From NCBI GenBank assembly GCA_037126765.1, contig JBBCBC010000197.1, forward strand, positions 25,508 to 89,507: a stretch of DNA of 64,000 nt, read 5' to 3'. A model generated the notes under the pieces. It was not told where the DNA came from. It was given only the letters and a program-made list of their open reading frames with translations, and made no database searches. Every line of letters begins with the position of its first letter. Position 1 is the stretch's first letter. Shown here one piece after another: positions 25,293 through 36,414 of this stretch. The translations under genes and the position numbers were made by a program. Source of the DNA: Stenogyne calaminthoides. Lineage: Eukaryota > Streptophyta > Magnoliopsida > Lamiales > Lamiaceae.

Positions 25293-27411
25293 TGTTGGTC
25301 CCGTGCAACGAAGTCTTACACGTGTGGGGGAATACACGCGTTCAAAGGTTTTTAAAACTTTTCTTTTATCGAGGTCACTGGGTCAGCCAAGGTTCAAGAT
25401 TTGGTCCGAGAAGCACAAATCACCAGTCAAAGTCTCACGAGATAAATGATCCCGAAGTCGCTTTCGTAAATCTCGATAATCTCAATCGAAGTCCTCGAAG
25501 CCAGAGATCCTGAGTTGTTTGGATCGATATAATTAGCTTATTGAACCCCAAGAGTAAGTTCACTTTGGTAACTATCTGTTCTAGCTACTCGAATGTCTTG
25601 GAATGGTTGTCTTTTTAGTTTATACTGCTTTTAGCTTTCTTTTGTTAAAACCTTCCTTTGAATGGAATAGTGATTAGGCTATGATTCAATTATATGCAAC
25701 TTCCGTTGGATTGATTCCAACCTAAATGTCGCTGGAAAATACGCTTTAAGTTTAAGTCAATGCAATGAATTATAATGATAAAGAAAGCAATAAACAACAC
25801 AAAGAAATTATAGTGGTTCAGAGACTCAAGCTCTTACGCCCGGTCTCTCCGATCCTCGAGAAATTCACTAATCACTTCCTTGAGCTTTTCCGACTACCTC
25901 AACAGAGTTTACTTACTCAACTCGCCCCGAGCTTCGGGACTACTCCACGAAGTTTACTTACTCAACCCGACCTTGAGCTTTTCACTACCTCCGAAGTTTT
26001 ACTTACTCAAACACAAACAAGCTTTCAGACTACCCTCAGAAGCTTACTAACTTCACCTCTAGAGCTTTCTCGACTACTCACAGAAGTTTACTAACTCTTT
26101 ATTAACTCTTCTCATTAACAATCACACACCAACTACCTTCTAAAAGGTTTGGTGTTTCTTGGTCAAGTTTCAACTCAGATGAGATATCCTTTACAATAAA
26201 GTACAATGCAAAAGGCTAGGATATCTCGACTAAGCTTTGGATATATCTTATCAAGCCAGGGCTTAGTTTAGTGAGCTCTCTTCAATATAAAAGCACTTGG
26301 AAATTCTAAGTTTTTCGAGTTTTTTAACTTTGGCGATAATAAGTTTGAGCTCTTGAGTTGCTTACAAATTCCCGTAACCTTACAATGTAGAGGGTCATAA
26401 GATTTATAGGCATACACCAAGGTCACTTGAAAAACTATCCGTTGGAGGAGATAAGTGGAGTTTTCTTATGGTGTGTGAGGAACGACTATATTTAGGGTTT
26501 GAACTCCCTAACACGTTTTTAGGCAATAGCCTTCACGAGTCGGGTCTTCACTTTTGCGCCCCCCGAACTTTTGTACTTTCGACATCTTTTTCAATGACAT
26601 GTCACCGCCGACAGACGGGTACAGTGATGTCTTCCTCTTTTTGACTTTGTCTCCGCCAGGTAGACACCTTCAACTACTTTTTTGTTACAAACTCGAAGTT
26701 GATATAACCTTAACAACACCGACTTGGTTCCTTTGTGTCCGCATTTGAATGTCTTGGCAAATATCTATTTTTCTAAGGAATCATGATCTTCTCAAGATTA
26801 AGATCCTTCGAGACAGATATGTTCGCCGCTTCTAACATTCAAAGTTTATATCGAGATTCCAAAGATAATATCGTAGCTCCTGCAATTCATCGTGGCTCTT
26901 CAGATTCTCACTCGCTTTTCGGCCTTCCGCGCCTTCGGCCTTCGAGTCTTCGTGGTCTTCTCGAGTTTCCTGTAGCCTTCGTAGTCTTCGCTCTTCGAGT
27001 CTTCGTAGAGTCTTCAGGTCTTCGAATTTCACGATATATCGACCGATAAATCAATCTTCGGCGTTGAAGTTCATTTCGCCATCGAAGTCTTCGTGATCTC
27101 AGCCACATCGAGTTCGTAAACTTCAGCTTTCACACCGAAATCTTCGTAAACTTCTGGGCCAATAATCGAAGCCCTAAACTGCTTATTCAGCCGTAAACTG
27201 CTTCATATCAAATCATTAAACATAATCGAGTTCTTCGTAATCTTCTATCTCAACCGACTATATCTGCCGACTATACATTTTGCAGATATCATCCCTAATA
27301 CTCTAAACCTAATCCTAAACTATTAAGAATATCATGAACATGAACATGTCATACTCAAGGGTTTTGGGATCTAATCAAAATCATATATCTTTATTAAATT
27401 CATCTCCAACA
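25293..27411 (-). mobile_element. Solo LTR (about 2.1 kb) inserted in the LINE
   Basis: Starts TGTTGG and ends CCAACA, a perfect 6-bp inverted terminus. Flanks are ATTAG (25288-25292) and ATTAA (27412-27416), a near-perfect 5-bp duplication. No internal retroelement domain follows either end; LINE sequence resumes on both sides, so this is a solo LTR. A TATA-like CCTATAAATC near 26405 on the minus strand suggests minus orientation. Degenerate 50-60 bp units with TTTACTTACTCAA and GAGCTTT lie at 25870-26100, and CTTCG-rich repeats at 26900-27120. Copia or gypsy origin not decided. Confidence 0.75.
25870..26100. repeat. Degenerate tandem repeats inside the solo LTR
   Basis: About five units share GAGCTTT, CGACTAC, a variable linker, and AGTTTACTTACTCAA. 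Unit length is about 45-60 bp. These look like U3 enhancer-type repeats of a long LTR. Confidence 0.6.
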
Positions 27412-28860
27412 ATTAAGATCAAGCGTGATTCGGCAAGTATATGCCTCTCCGCAGCTTTTGGACGACGTTTGGGATTCTTTCCATAATCACTCTCCAAGCA
27501 TGAATGCAAATCTTCGACGGATGAGCTTGTTCCACGGGATCTTGAACTCTTCTTTCTCATTTTCCACTAGCTCGTCTTTTCCAAGTGGTCGCCCGATTAT
27601 GTCGTCTTTGGTCGAATAGAGACGATACTCCCCTGCTCCAAATCCACTTGTCTTCTTTTTCCTTGAGTTAGCGAAAACATGTTCACAAAATTAACAAGAT
27701 TATTAAGAAACAGGATTTTCCTATCGAATAGAGGACACCTCCATCTCCAAACCCACTCCCACCCTCTCTCCCTCCACTCCACTCCACTCCCCCATCTCCC
27801 TAATCCTCACATTTTTATTATCACACAAATTGAAAAGTTTGAGAAAAGAGCTTTTTAACGGCTCATCTCCCCGCTCACCAATCCTCCCAAAATAATGTCT
27901 TACCCCATCCCCCACTTCCTTCCTCAAATTAGAGAAGAATCACCCCTCTATCCTCAACCGCTTTAAGGACTTCCCCACCACCCCATCGAACACCCCTCCT
28001 CCAAACTCCCTCCACTGCATCCTGGCCCCAAGGCATCCCCATCTAGACCCTAATCCCTCATCCACAAAGACTCTCTCTCCAGATAAAAATCTCCACACCT
28101 ACTTCCCCAAGTAAAGCCTTATTGAAGCACTCAAGATCTTTAACCCCAAGCCACCAAGAGATTTAAGTTTGCAAAAATCGCTTCCCCATTTGATCCATGC
28201 AATTTTTTCTCACTCACCCCCCCCCACCCCCCAAAAGGAAAAAGTTCTTTGAAGTTTAGTAATTTCACTCAAGGTTTTTTAGAGCCCCAGAAGTTGACAG
28301 TAGAGTAGTGCAGAGAGACGAGAGAACCGCGCTGATAAAGTAAGTCTCCCGATGGAGAAATTAAACCCTTCCATTTCTTCAAATTTATTCCGCCTTATTT
28401 AACCACATATACTCACCGACACTCTTCTATGAGTACACCCAACCTAACACCTATATAGCAAAAAGGTATCAAGTCAATACGATTAAACCGAGTCGCGGCA
28501 AAGAAAATTATCCAACACTTCTCCTCCACATTAACCCCAGATAAGCAACACTTCTCTATTTATTTTAAGTCCCGATAACTAAATTTCCAGATTGAACGAG
28601 AAAACTTTAATAAAATTGATATTTTCACCGACACTTGCCTCTGCAAAATAGTATCGGCCTCACAGAAATCGAGATGTGGAATCTCACCTATAACGCCCAA
28701 CTTCAACAGGCATTAAATAAGTTATTCACAACAGCCTTTTTAAACAATAAACTCAACCTCTCGGGCAATGAGAAAGAGGAAAGGGGACAATCAGTCACCC
28801 TATCGCAAACTCGATAATAAGGTGGGATGACGTTATTCCGGGGCCGGATGTAGTAAAAAC
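27412..28860 (-). mobile_element. L1-type LINE ORF2, reverse transcriptase part (5' segment)
   Basis: Minus-strand reading, upstream to downstream: a degraded catalytic region (EIPHL near 28690), SGLKIN, DLIPFCYIGVRLG, IGRLTLSARFSRL, EITKLQRTFFLWGG, KKIAWIKWGS, LGGLGLKDLECFNKALLGK, VWRFLSGE, ALKSSF-type LKLFNLCDNKNVRIREMGEW, ERGWEWVWRWRCPLFDRK, HAWRVIMERIP and RRGIYLPNHA. This is the expected order for plant L1 ORF2. Many frame breaks make it non-functional. The ORF1/endonuclease end is missing beyond about 28860. Confidence 0.8.
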
Positions 28861-29238
28861 AAAAATAAAAGAAGAAAAGCTAAAAGCTAATTGACGACGT
28901 GTTGTTAAAAACAACGCTCATCAAGAAATACAAGCTAGAATTTTACTGTTTATTGGGGCTATTCCCATGTTAAAATTTTCAATACACAATCTAAATATTA
29001 CAAGCATTTCAATTTCAATGTGGAGAAATGAAGTTGGTAATTTTTTTCTTAGAAAAAACACCCATTTATGGTGTGTTTTTAGAACACAAGTGAAAAGACT
29101 AAAAGTGCTTATTTTTTCAACAATTGGATCATACCAACAAAAATAAAAGCACCCTACACCAATGTGTAGAGGTTGAAGACACAATGACAAGTAGCAATTC
29201 TCCTGGGTTGAATGCACTTTTAAAATTTTGGGGAAAAG
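28861..29238. other. Unassigned stretch
   Basis: No gene or clear element between the LINE remnant and the next MITE. A minus-strand frame of 98 residues here has no recognisable motif. Confidence 0.3.
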
Positions 29239-29467
29239 TATTTTTATTCTATAACTTTGTCACTTTTTTATTTTTTATCATGTAATTTATACTTTCAATT
29301 TTTTAGTCTTTTTTTGACTTTTATATTTTGATTTCGTCCTAAGAACTTTACATATTTTTAACACTTTTTGGTTTTTGATTCATGAAGTTATAGGATGAAA
29401 AATAAAATTTTAATAATTAATAAGGACAAAAATGAAAAAGTGTAAATTATAGAATAAAATTAAATTT
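29239..29467. mobile_element. MITE with imperfect inverted halves
   Basis: Left half TTTTTATTCTATAACTTTGT and right half, read on the other strand, TTTTATTCTATAATTTACAC pair with each other. Further inward ACTTTTT and ATTTTTTA motifs are mirrored. It abuts the Stowaway element at 29471. Confidence 0.5.
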
Positions 29468-29470
29468 TAA

Positions 29471-29716
29471 TACTCCTCTATCCAGAAGACCTTGCACAAT
29501 TATCGTTAGGTTGTATTTTTAATTAATCCAGTTTTTATTTGTATTTTTAAATGATAAAGTAATTTTGAATCAATCGTATGCGATAAAGGAGGGAGAATGA
29601 TATTATACCCCATCTTAAAAGTCACTTTATTATTTTAAATACTTAATAAATAACTCGCTTGTTAAAATATTTAAACAAAGGTAAATGTGCAAAAATTCAG
29701 AGAACTGGAGAGAGTA
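29471..29716. mobile_element. Stowaway (Tc1/mariner) MITE
   Basis: Left end TACTCCTCTATCCAG and, on the other strand at the right end, TACTCTCTCCAG, with TA at both borders. Size 246 bp and AT-rich core are typical of Stowaway elements. Confidence 0.7.
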
Positions 29717-32700
29717 GTCAACAATACCAAAATAAAAAAAGTGACAAAGCTATAAGAAAAAAAACTATTTTCCTAAAATTTTCAAGGATTATAAAATGAT
29801 CAGTTATGTGTCTAATGACTGCACTGCACACTTCTCCAGTTTCTGATTGCTCCAACTGATAGAATTGAAATAAATAGAACTTTACCAACAAAGTATTTAC
29901 CATTACATGATGCTCATCCTTTAATAACTTTATTTAAAATTTAAAATTGAACCCATTCATTCTTTTTTATTTAAAAGAGACACACTTGCATGAGACCACG
30001 CCTCACGGTGATACCATATAAGTTGGATATTGACCTTTTAACAATATTTTAGGAGGTATATGTGATTTGTGTTAGTTGTACCCGCCTCATATTAATTTTT
30101 GCCTTGTTTAAATTCATGCTACTCATATTATGAATGAGGTAGATAAAGATGAGTTGGAACTCTTCAACCTTGATGCAGTAACCTACTAGGACCCATTCTA
30201 CTAATTATAGAGTTTGAGTTCAAGGAGTTTAATGATATGACTAGAGATAGGTAATGGTAATGAGTATAATTAAAGATCAATCACTAAAAAGTTATTGATT
30301 GTTATTATTATTGTTTGGTTAGAACATAAACAATGGTTATCATGTGTGTGGGTTGAGGAGTGGGGATAATCATTTGCTTACTTATATTCTCATTATATTA
30401 CATGTGTATCAAAAACTATAAGAAATATCAATAGAAAATATTCACATTACTTCCTCCATTACCTCAACCAAGTTTTTTCCTAAAATTTGGGCCCATTGTA
30501 ATATAAAATTAATATTGTAAAATACAAAAATAAAAAAACATTTTTATGCAAGTTTAATTACTTTGTTTTTTGTCACTTCTTCGGCCTTTTTCATATTTAA
30601 TCGCTTCTTCATTGTCATTTTATGTATGTGTAGCACAAGTTTCAGATTCACTTCTTCAAAATCTAATTCATTATCCCCTTCAATTTTTTCTTCTTCCAAT
30701 TTATTATGTTTTCCTTTATTTAACAAATTTTCAGCTTCATTATTTTTCTATATATTTAAACACTAATTACTATCTATCAACAAAATTTTAAAAATTATAT
30801 ATATTGATAAATATGTCAAATTTAAATTGCAATTTTAAATATCACCATGTTGTTAATAAAAAAATATTGTGATATAAAATTTCAGTGTATTTAAAATTTT
30901 CAATCATATAATACAAGTAAAGAAAAAGAAAAAAAATAAATCATATACTTTTAGAAATGAAATATTAAATACCTAATTGAGTACTTTGGGAATAAATATT
31001 TGTCAAATTTAAAAAAAAAAAAAAGATCTAATAACATTCAGTCCATCAGGATTCGAGACCTTGACCTCTGAAACGTCATGTTGGGGCCTCAGTCGATCGA
31101 CTTATTGATCTCAAAAAGGTATCGGGCCTGTACGTCACATGACGTATATAAGAAGGGGTTTTTTTTCCTGATAATGTTTTTGACTCATTTCTGTTGCTTA
31201 ATATTGCTATATGTAGAAATTAAAAGTTGTTCTCAATTAAGTGATGAGGGTTGGACACAAAAGAAAAGAAAAAATGATATGTCAAGAATGCTTAGTTCGA
31301 CTTTCAAATGGAAAACAACAAGAAAAATGGAGAAATTGCTCTCAATCTAGATAAACAAGTAATGTAAGAATCAATGAACATAAGTTAACTCAAAAGAAAA
31401 GTAAATTTTCAAACCTCATATGTAATCTCTTGTCTTGTAGAAGTTCACTTTGAAGGATATTATCTCTCTAAATACCACCGCTCACCTCCCACGCCCGCCA
31501 CATTCATCTCCGCTGCAGTTTTGTCATAGCCGTGACTGCCTGCGATAATTCTTTTCAATGCTATTTTAGGATCGACGGGTCCATTCTCCATCGACGCCAT
31601 AGTTCGATCCGTTGGATCGCTTTTATTTTTATACAAAGATGTTAGTTTCTCATGTATTTTTAAATATTTTGTTTTCCTTCCTCTAGATTTCTAGATGTGG
31701 TATGTTCCACGATTTGCATTTTTTCTTCTTGAGATTAGGCCCTTTTGATTTCTCCTTCCTGTTGTGTTTTTGACTTTTATTTTTTATTTGGTTCTATGGT
31801 GTTGTCTTCACGAGTTGGTGTTGTTGTTTGATCTAGTAGTTTTTGAGTCCCTGCTGGGGAGAAATCCTCTCCCCTCCCTTGCCTTTGTGGGCCATATGCC
31901 CAAGACCCCTCGCTCATTTCTATTAAAGGCATAGTTGTGGTGTCATCGTGGCGCAAGTACTAGATATTGGTCAAGGGAATTAAAGTAGCACCTCACTACA
32001 AAAAAGCTTTTAGTCTAGTAATAAGCGCTTTTTTGATCCTACAAGTCCAATTTTCATGGTGGGCCTGCAAAGCAAATCCGCTGTGGCTAAAAGATGTTGT
32101 CCGATTTCGTGTTGTTATTCAGGGCCAAATAGAGTTTGATAGCTCCTGTTTTTTTCTTTTTTTTGTCTCGTGCGACCTGGTTTGTGTGGGTGGTGCAGAG
32201 GTTTTCTGCTTATTTCAAGAGTTGTGTACTCTTCCGCAATTTCCTTATGAATAAAAGCTCTCGCTTAAACTTAAAAAATATTACTAAAAAAGATAAATGA
32301 GAGTGGTTTTTCAATACTACGATCGATGTCCAACCAATTTTTCTGAAAAAAGATACTTCCAAAAGATGGGTGGTCTCTTTGAGTGTATTCTTTAAATATA
32401 TAATTTGTTGTATTAAAATATACAAACTTTTATCAAATTTATAACTTATTTACATCAATACTAATACGGTTTTTCATTTTCAAAGATAAATAAATTACAT
32501 ATTTGTCATAATAAATTATATGTTTAAAAAATAAACTATGGAGTGTAAGACGGAACTGGACAAGAACAAAAATCTAACCCTAAAAAATACCACTTACAAT
32601 AATATTTATTTTTGAGGTAGAATCATGCTATAGTTCTGCGGTTTGAAAAAATTAACAATAAACCGTCGGCAAGGTAGTATTTAAGTTGTAAAAATGAAAA

Positions 32701-33080
32701 ATTTGACACCAAAACCCACTTTAATATAGTTAACTAATGGTAATTTTGTAATTTTCCAACAAAAATTGAAAAAACCCATTAAAAGCGAGGTTGTGGAAGT
32801 ACTTTTCCACTATATAAAAAAATTGGGCTTTTCATATTTATAAATTAAAATTACTGTTTAAATTTAAAGATTTTTAAAATGTTAAAATTGGACGTTAATT
32901 TTAAACTACACCTGAGTTTTGACACACTTACCCTATTTTTTTGTCACATTTTTGAGTAAAGTATCACATTAAACACGATTTATGAAATAAAGATGTTTTA
33001 GTGACGCTCTCTTAATCTTTTATATATTTACCAGTTACCGGCCTTAATGTTGTTTAGACAGCCTAATTTTACTCCGCTTT
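29717..33080. other. Intergenic region without recognised gene
   Basis: Mostly AT-rich. Distinct pieces: a possible SINE at about 31010-31140, a CACTA-like start (CACTACAAAAAAGC) at 31994 with no matching end seen, and a low-AT stretch at 31820-32260 ending in AATAAAAGC and an A-rich tail, which resembles a retroelement 3' end. Short frames here show no conserved motif. Confidence 0.35.
31010..31140 (-). repeat. Possible tRNA-related SINE fragment
   Basis: On the minus strand GGTCTCGAATCCTGATGG resembles a pol III box B and is followed by GACTGAATG and a T-run. Upstream, GACGTACAGGCCCGATACC and GAGGCCCCAACATGACG may contain a degenerate box A. Assignment rests on box B only. Confidence 0.3.
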
Positions 33081-34016
33081 ATTTCGTAAACATGATCACG
33101 GGAAAATTCTTCATCGTATTTCGCATTTCGTTCATATTCACCAGATCGGAATTTGACTATTCAATTTTCAATTTCAATGAATTTACTGGAAAAAACAGAG
33201 CAAACAACTCTCTCGTTTTCTAATTCGGGTGTTCGTTTCGCGCGGATTTTCTTTAATTGATTTCCTTGAATAAAATCTGTAATCACTTCGATAACTGTTT
33301 ACTGCATATAATTTTGATATTCTCCGTATTATGTGGCAGAAAATCTGTTTGACGTTAGAGTAAGTGTGTGTTTATTGTTTAGCTAGGCTGATGTAATTGA
33401 GGATTGAAGTGTGGATTCACTTGAGTGAAATCTTTGTTTAGGAGTGAATTTAATAGTTTTATAACATAGATTTTGTGAATAATCAAATGATTACATAGCC
33501 CTCTGTTTGTTCTGTTTAAAGAGAAATTTGTTAACTGTTATAACCAAGTATTCTAAGGTTAATTCCATGCGGCATATGTGGTACTCTAAGTTATTCTTAG
33601 TAAACATGTCTACAGCTCTGTCATAGTGTAATCAGCTCTTGAGTATTCTCTCAGAACCTGTGATTCATGTGAACTTTCTTCTTCAGTCAATACTGTTATG
33701 CGTTAGTAGTACTATTATTGGTATGCATACGCACTATCAATGTTAAAAAAAAATATTTGGTTATAACAGTGATAATTTTATAAGATAATAAATGACATTG
33801 ATAAAAAAGAGTTAACGTGTAACGAGTTAGCTCATATAAAGTTTTATCTATCTGTTTGTTTTACTTTTGAGAATAAACTTAAAAATATAAATACCTAGAC
33901 TATAACATATGAAATGTTGAGCTCGATAGTAGATACCTCGCCTTATGCTATTTTTTCCTGTACTGGAAAAATATCGAAAGGTAAAGTTTGTAAAAAATGT
34001 AGAATGATAAAGAATG

Positions 34017-34150
34017 GATTGATGCTTCTGTAATAGTTTTGCATATTATTTAGGTAGTTTGACTTCTTTGTGAATCTCTTTTCAAGATTGATGCTTCTGT
34101 AATAGTTTGCATATTTGGGTAGTCTGACTTCTTTGTGAATCTCTTTCTTA
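34017..34150. repeat. Tandem duplication of about 70 bp
   Basis: GATTGATGCTTCTGTAATAG, TTTGCATAT, GGTAGT and GACTTCTTTGTGAATCTCTT occur twice in the same order, first at about 34017-34082, then at about 34087-34145. Confidence 0.75.
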
Positions 34151-34534
34151 AGCCTTTCCGCCTCTTGGCTCCTCAATAGGACTATAGGAGACCTTACTAA
34201 TAACTACTACCTCCGTCTCTTTTCTTATTTGACCATTCGCTAAAAAAAAGTTCATCACTTACTTAATTTAACATTTTTAAAATGTAATAAAAACAAACTT
34301 TATCCTTTTATAAAACTCTTTCAAACATCTCAATATTACACCATCATATGCCATTTTTTTCCCAATAATCGATGTCAATTTTATCTCCTTTAATTTATAC
34401 AAATACATTACTTTTATCATTTAACCTTATCAAAAAAAGTAATGAAATTAATTGTGGTGGGTGGTATAGTTTCCTTTTATTTTATGATGAGGCATGTGTT
34501 AGGACACGGGTGTTATCCTTCTTCCCATATTTTT

Positions 34535-34715
34535 GATCCCATTATCCTTCCTCGCTTGTGGTTCCATTACATATTTGGGAGAGTCAACCACTAGAATGTT
34601 TCCTCTCTAAGTTGTGTTTTAATATTTATGGATCACATTATCCCTCCTTGTGGATTCATTACATATTTGGGAGAGTCAACCACCGAATGTTTCCCTTCTA
34701 AGTTGTAAGCTTTAT
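34535..34715. repeat. Tandem duplication with 96-bp period
   Basis: ATTACATATTTGGGAGAGTC, AACCAC and GAATGTTTCC occur in both 34535-34630 and 34631-34715, with scattered differences and a TCTAAGTTGT end. Confidence 0.7.
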
Positions 34716-35155
34716 TTTTCTTTTAGGATCAGACGCTTTTTTGGTTTCGAAAGACTTGTGTTCTGATAATATACATCATCTTTACCTTTTAAAAAAACTC
34801 CTTATTAAAAAGTAATTTATCCCTTTTAATACTAATAAACTACTCTACATTAAAACTTCGTCAAGAAATAGTAAATGTTCAAAATTAATAAGAGAGGGGA
34901 AAAAGGAGTATCCGCTTGGTTTTATTTTCAAACTTGTACAATAAAACAACATTGATCATTTTAGCATGTTATATCATTGTTCTTAAAAAATGTGATTGCA
35001 GGAAAATGGTAAAGGGAAGCTATCATTATAAAAGATCTTCAAGCCATGGCGAGAGAACAAAGAAGTACTTACGCGAATAATGGTCAAATTATCTTTTGAT
35101 GGTGTCAACAGGAGTGATAGAAATACGAGATGAGGTCACAATGAGAAACATGATT

Positions 35156-36033
35156 TGTTGTGTATGAGATATTAAGGGATGAACGAGCTCGCAATAAGTA
35201 AGCTAGCCGCGTGCCCAAGGTTCGGTGAAGTCCCCAAGCTCGGGATCATTGCCCACCTCCCGGGTTATGGTGAGCTCGGATCGAGCCCGGGTATTGTACG
35301 AGCTCGATGGCCAAATAAAAGGTTATGCTACTCGAGCTCCCGTAAACGACCTCGCCTCGGCTCGAGAGCAAGGGCGGAAGATGGTCCCGACCTCTCAAGA
35401 AAGAGCTACGCAGAAGATCTTCGATCTCGGGATCCGCGGGCGACCACGGAGAATCCCTAAAGCGCAGGTGCTAGCCTATTCGCCCTCCGGGCTTCTTGTA
35501 TAAGGGGCTACTTTCTCAAAGAGAAGCCGTGCTTACATAAAATTTGCTCAAGGTACTGGAGCAGAATCCCCTGTTTGGGGCAAGGGTTTGATCGGTACCG
35601 AGGAGAAAGTGCGGCGACCTCAGCGAAAGGTGCGACCTCGGACGACGTATCAGAGACAAGGAGCATTAATTGAGGCTGCCGAAGCCGCCTCTAATCCAGG
35701 CTCTGATTAGTTTGGTATTAAATGGCCAAGAAGAGGATCTAGGGAACTATTACCATATTGTAACAAGTATAAATACAAAAGAACTTCATTAAAGGGTTCC
35801 ACACTTATCATTTATTACAAGGCTCTAAAGAAGCTAAAAAGAGGTCATTGACCCATTTTAACCTCTTGCAAATTTAATGTTTTACTCCCTCACATTAGAA
35901 CTAATCATCCACAATTAATGGAGAACATTCTCTTTTCCTCGTTAATTCATAATCCCCAAATCATTAACTTGTTTAATGCCAAACCTAGCCACATAAATAT
36001 CTTTAATCCTTGCTCATATTTTTGGTATCAACA
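35156..36033 (+). mobile_element. Ty3/gypsy LTR (Tat-like), left border approximate
   Basis: Right end TTGGTATCAACA followed by ATTGACGCTAGAAGAAGGG resembles the LTR / primer-binding junction of Tat-lineage gypsy elements. A TATA box TATAAATA lies near 35768. The interior is GC-rich compared with its surroundings. The left border is set at TGTTGTG on weak grounds; no target duplication was seen. Confidence 0.55.
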
Positions 36034-36332
36034 ATTGACGCTAGAAGAAGGGTGTTTCATTAGAATTTTCCGCATTTCCTATTGATACACCATTTTGAAT
36101 CTTCAAATCTTCATAATCCCACTATACCGCTCATCGGCTTCCCGCAGTGATGCAAGCTTCCACCAGAAGAGGAGGCCACTTCCAAAGAACGAAGGTCCCT
36201 CAAGAACGGCCGATATCAAAACTCGGGAGGACCTCGGCAGGCTATGAGAATCCTTCACGACTAATACAAAGATGTCATTTTTTAAACTTGAAGGTACCTT
36301 ATTTCAATCTTTATAACATTTGTTTATATTAG
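36034..36332 (+). mobile_element. Gypsy leader and truncated gag start
   Basis: After the putative primer-binding site a frame opens at 36147 (MQASTRRGGHFQRTKVPQ, then RPISKLGRTSAGYENPSR). It ends after about 60 residues where sequence becomes AT-rich. It resembles the start of a plant gypsy gag but the rest of the element is gone. Confidence 0.4.
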
Positions 36333-36414
36333 CGCACATCATGTTGTTTATTAGTTTGCACATTAGTATTTTCACCCACCCGTTGGTCAACATTAAAAAC
36401 GGATCTCTCCTCTT

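Larger units (their letters stand above)
33081..34990. other. Unassigned region with short duplications
   Basis: The stretch 33081-33360 is less AT-rich and looks like a gene leader or exon but has no usable open frame. Downstream are two short tandem duplications (34017-34150 and 34535-34715) and a MITE-like start CTACCTCCGTCTCTTTTC near 34206. No gene product could be recognised. Confidence 0.3.

Noticed and set aside
26783..27108. Overlapping frames rich in Arg/Glu or Ser/Leu
   Set aside because: They arise from CTTCG-type repeats inside the solo LTR and have no independent support as genes.
30544..30791. Lys/Glu-rich minus-strand and Phe/Ser-rich plus-strand frames
   Set aside because: Mirror frames over a pyrimidine-rich stretch; no exon signals or conserved motif.
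31994..32280. Full CACTA element starting CACTACAAAAAAGC
   Set aside because: Only a left-end-like motif is present. No complementary right end or 3-bp duplication was found within the next kilobase.
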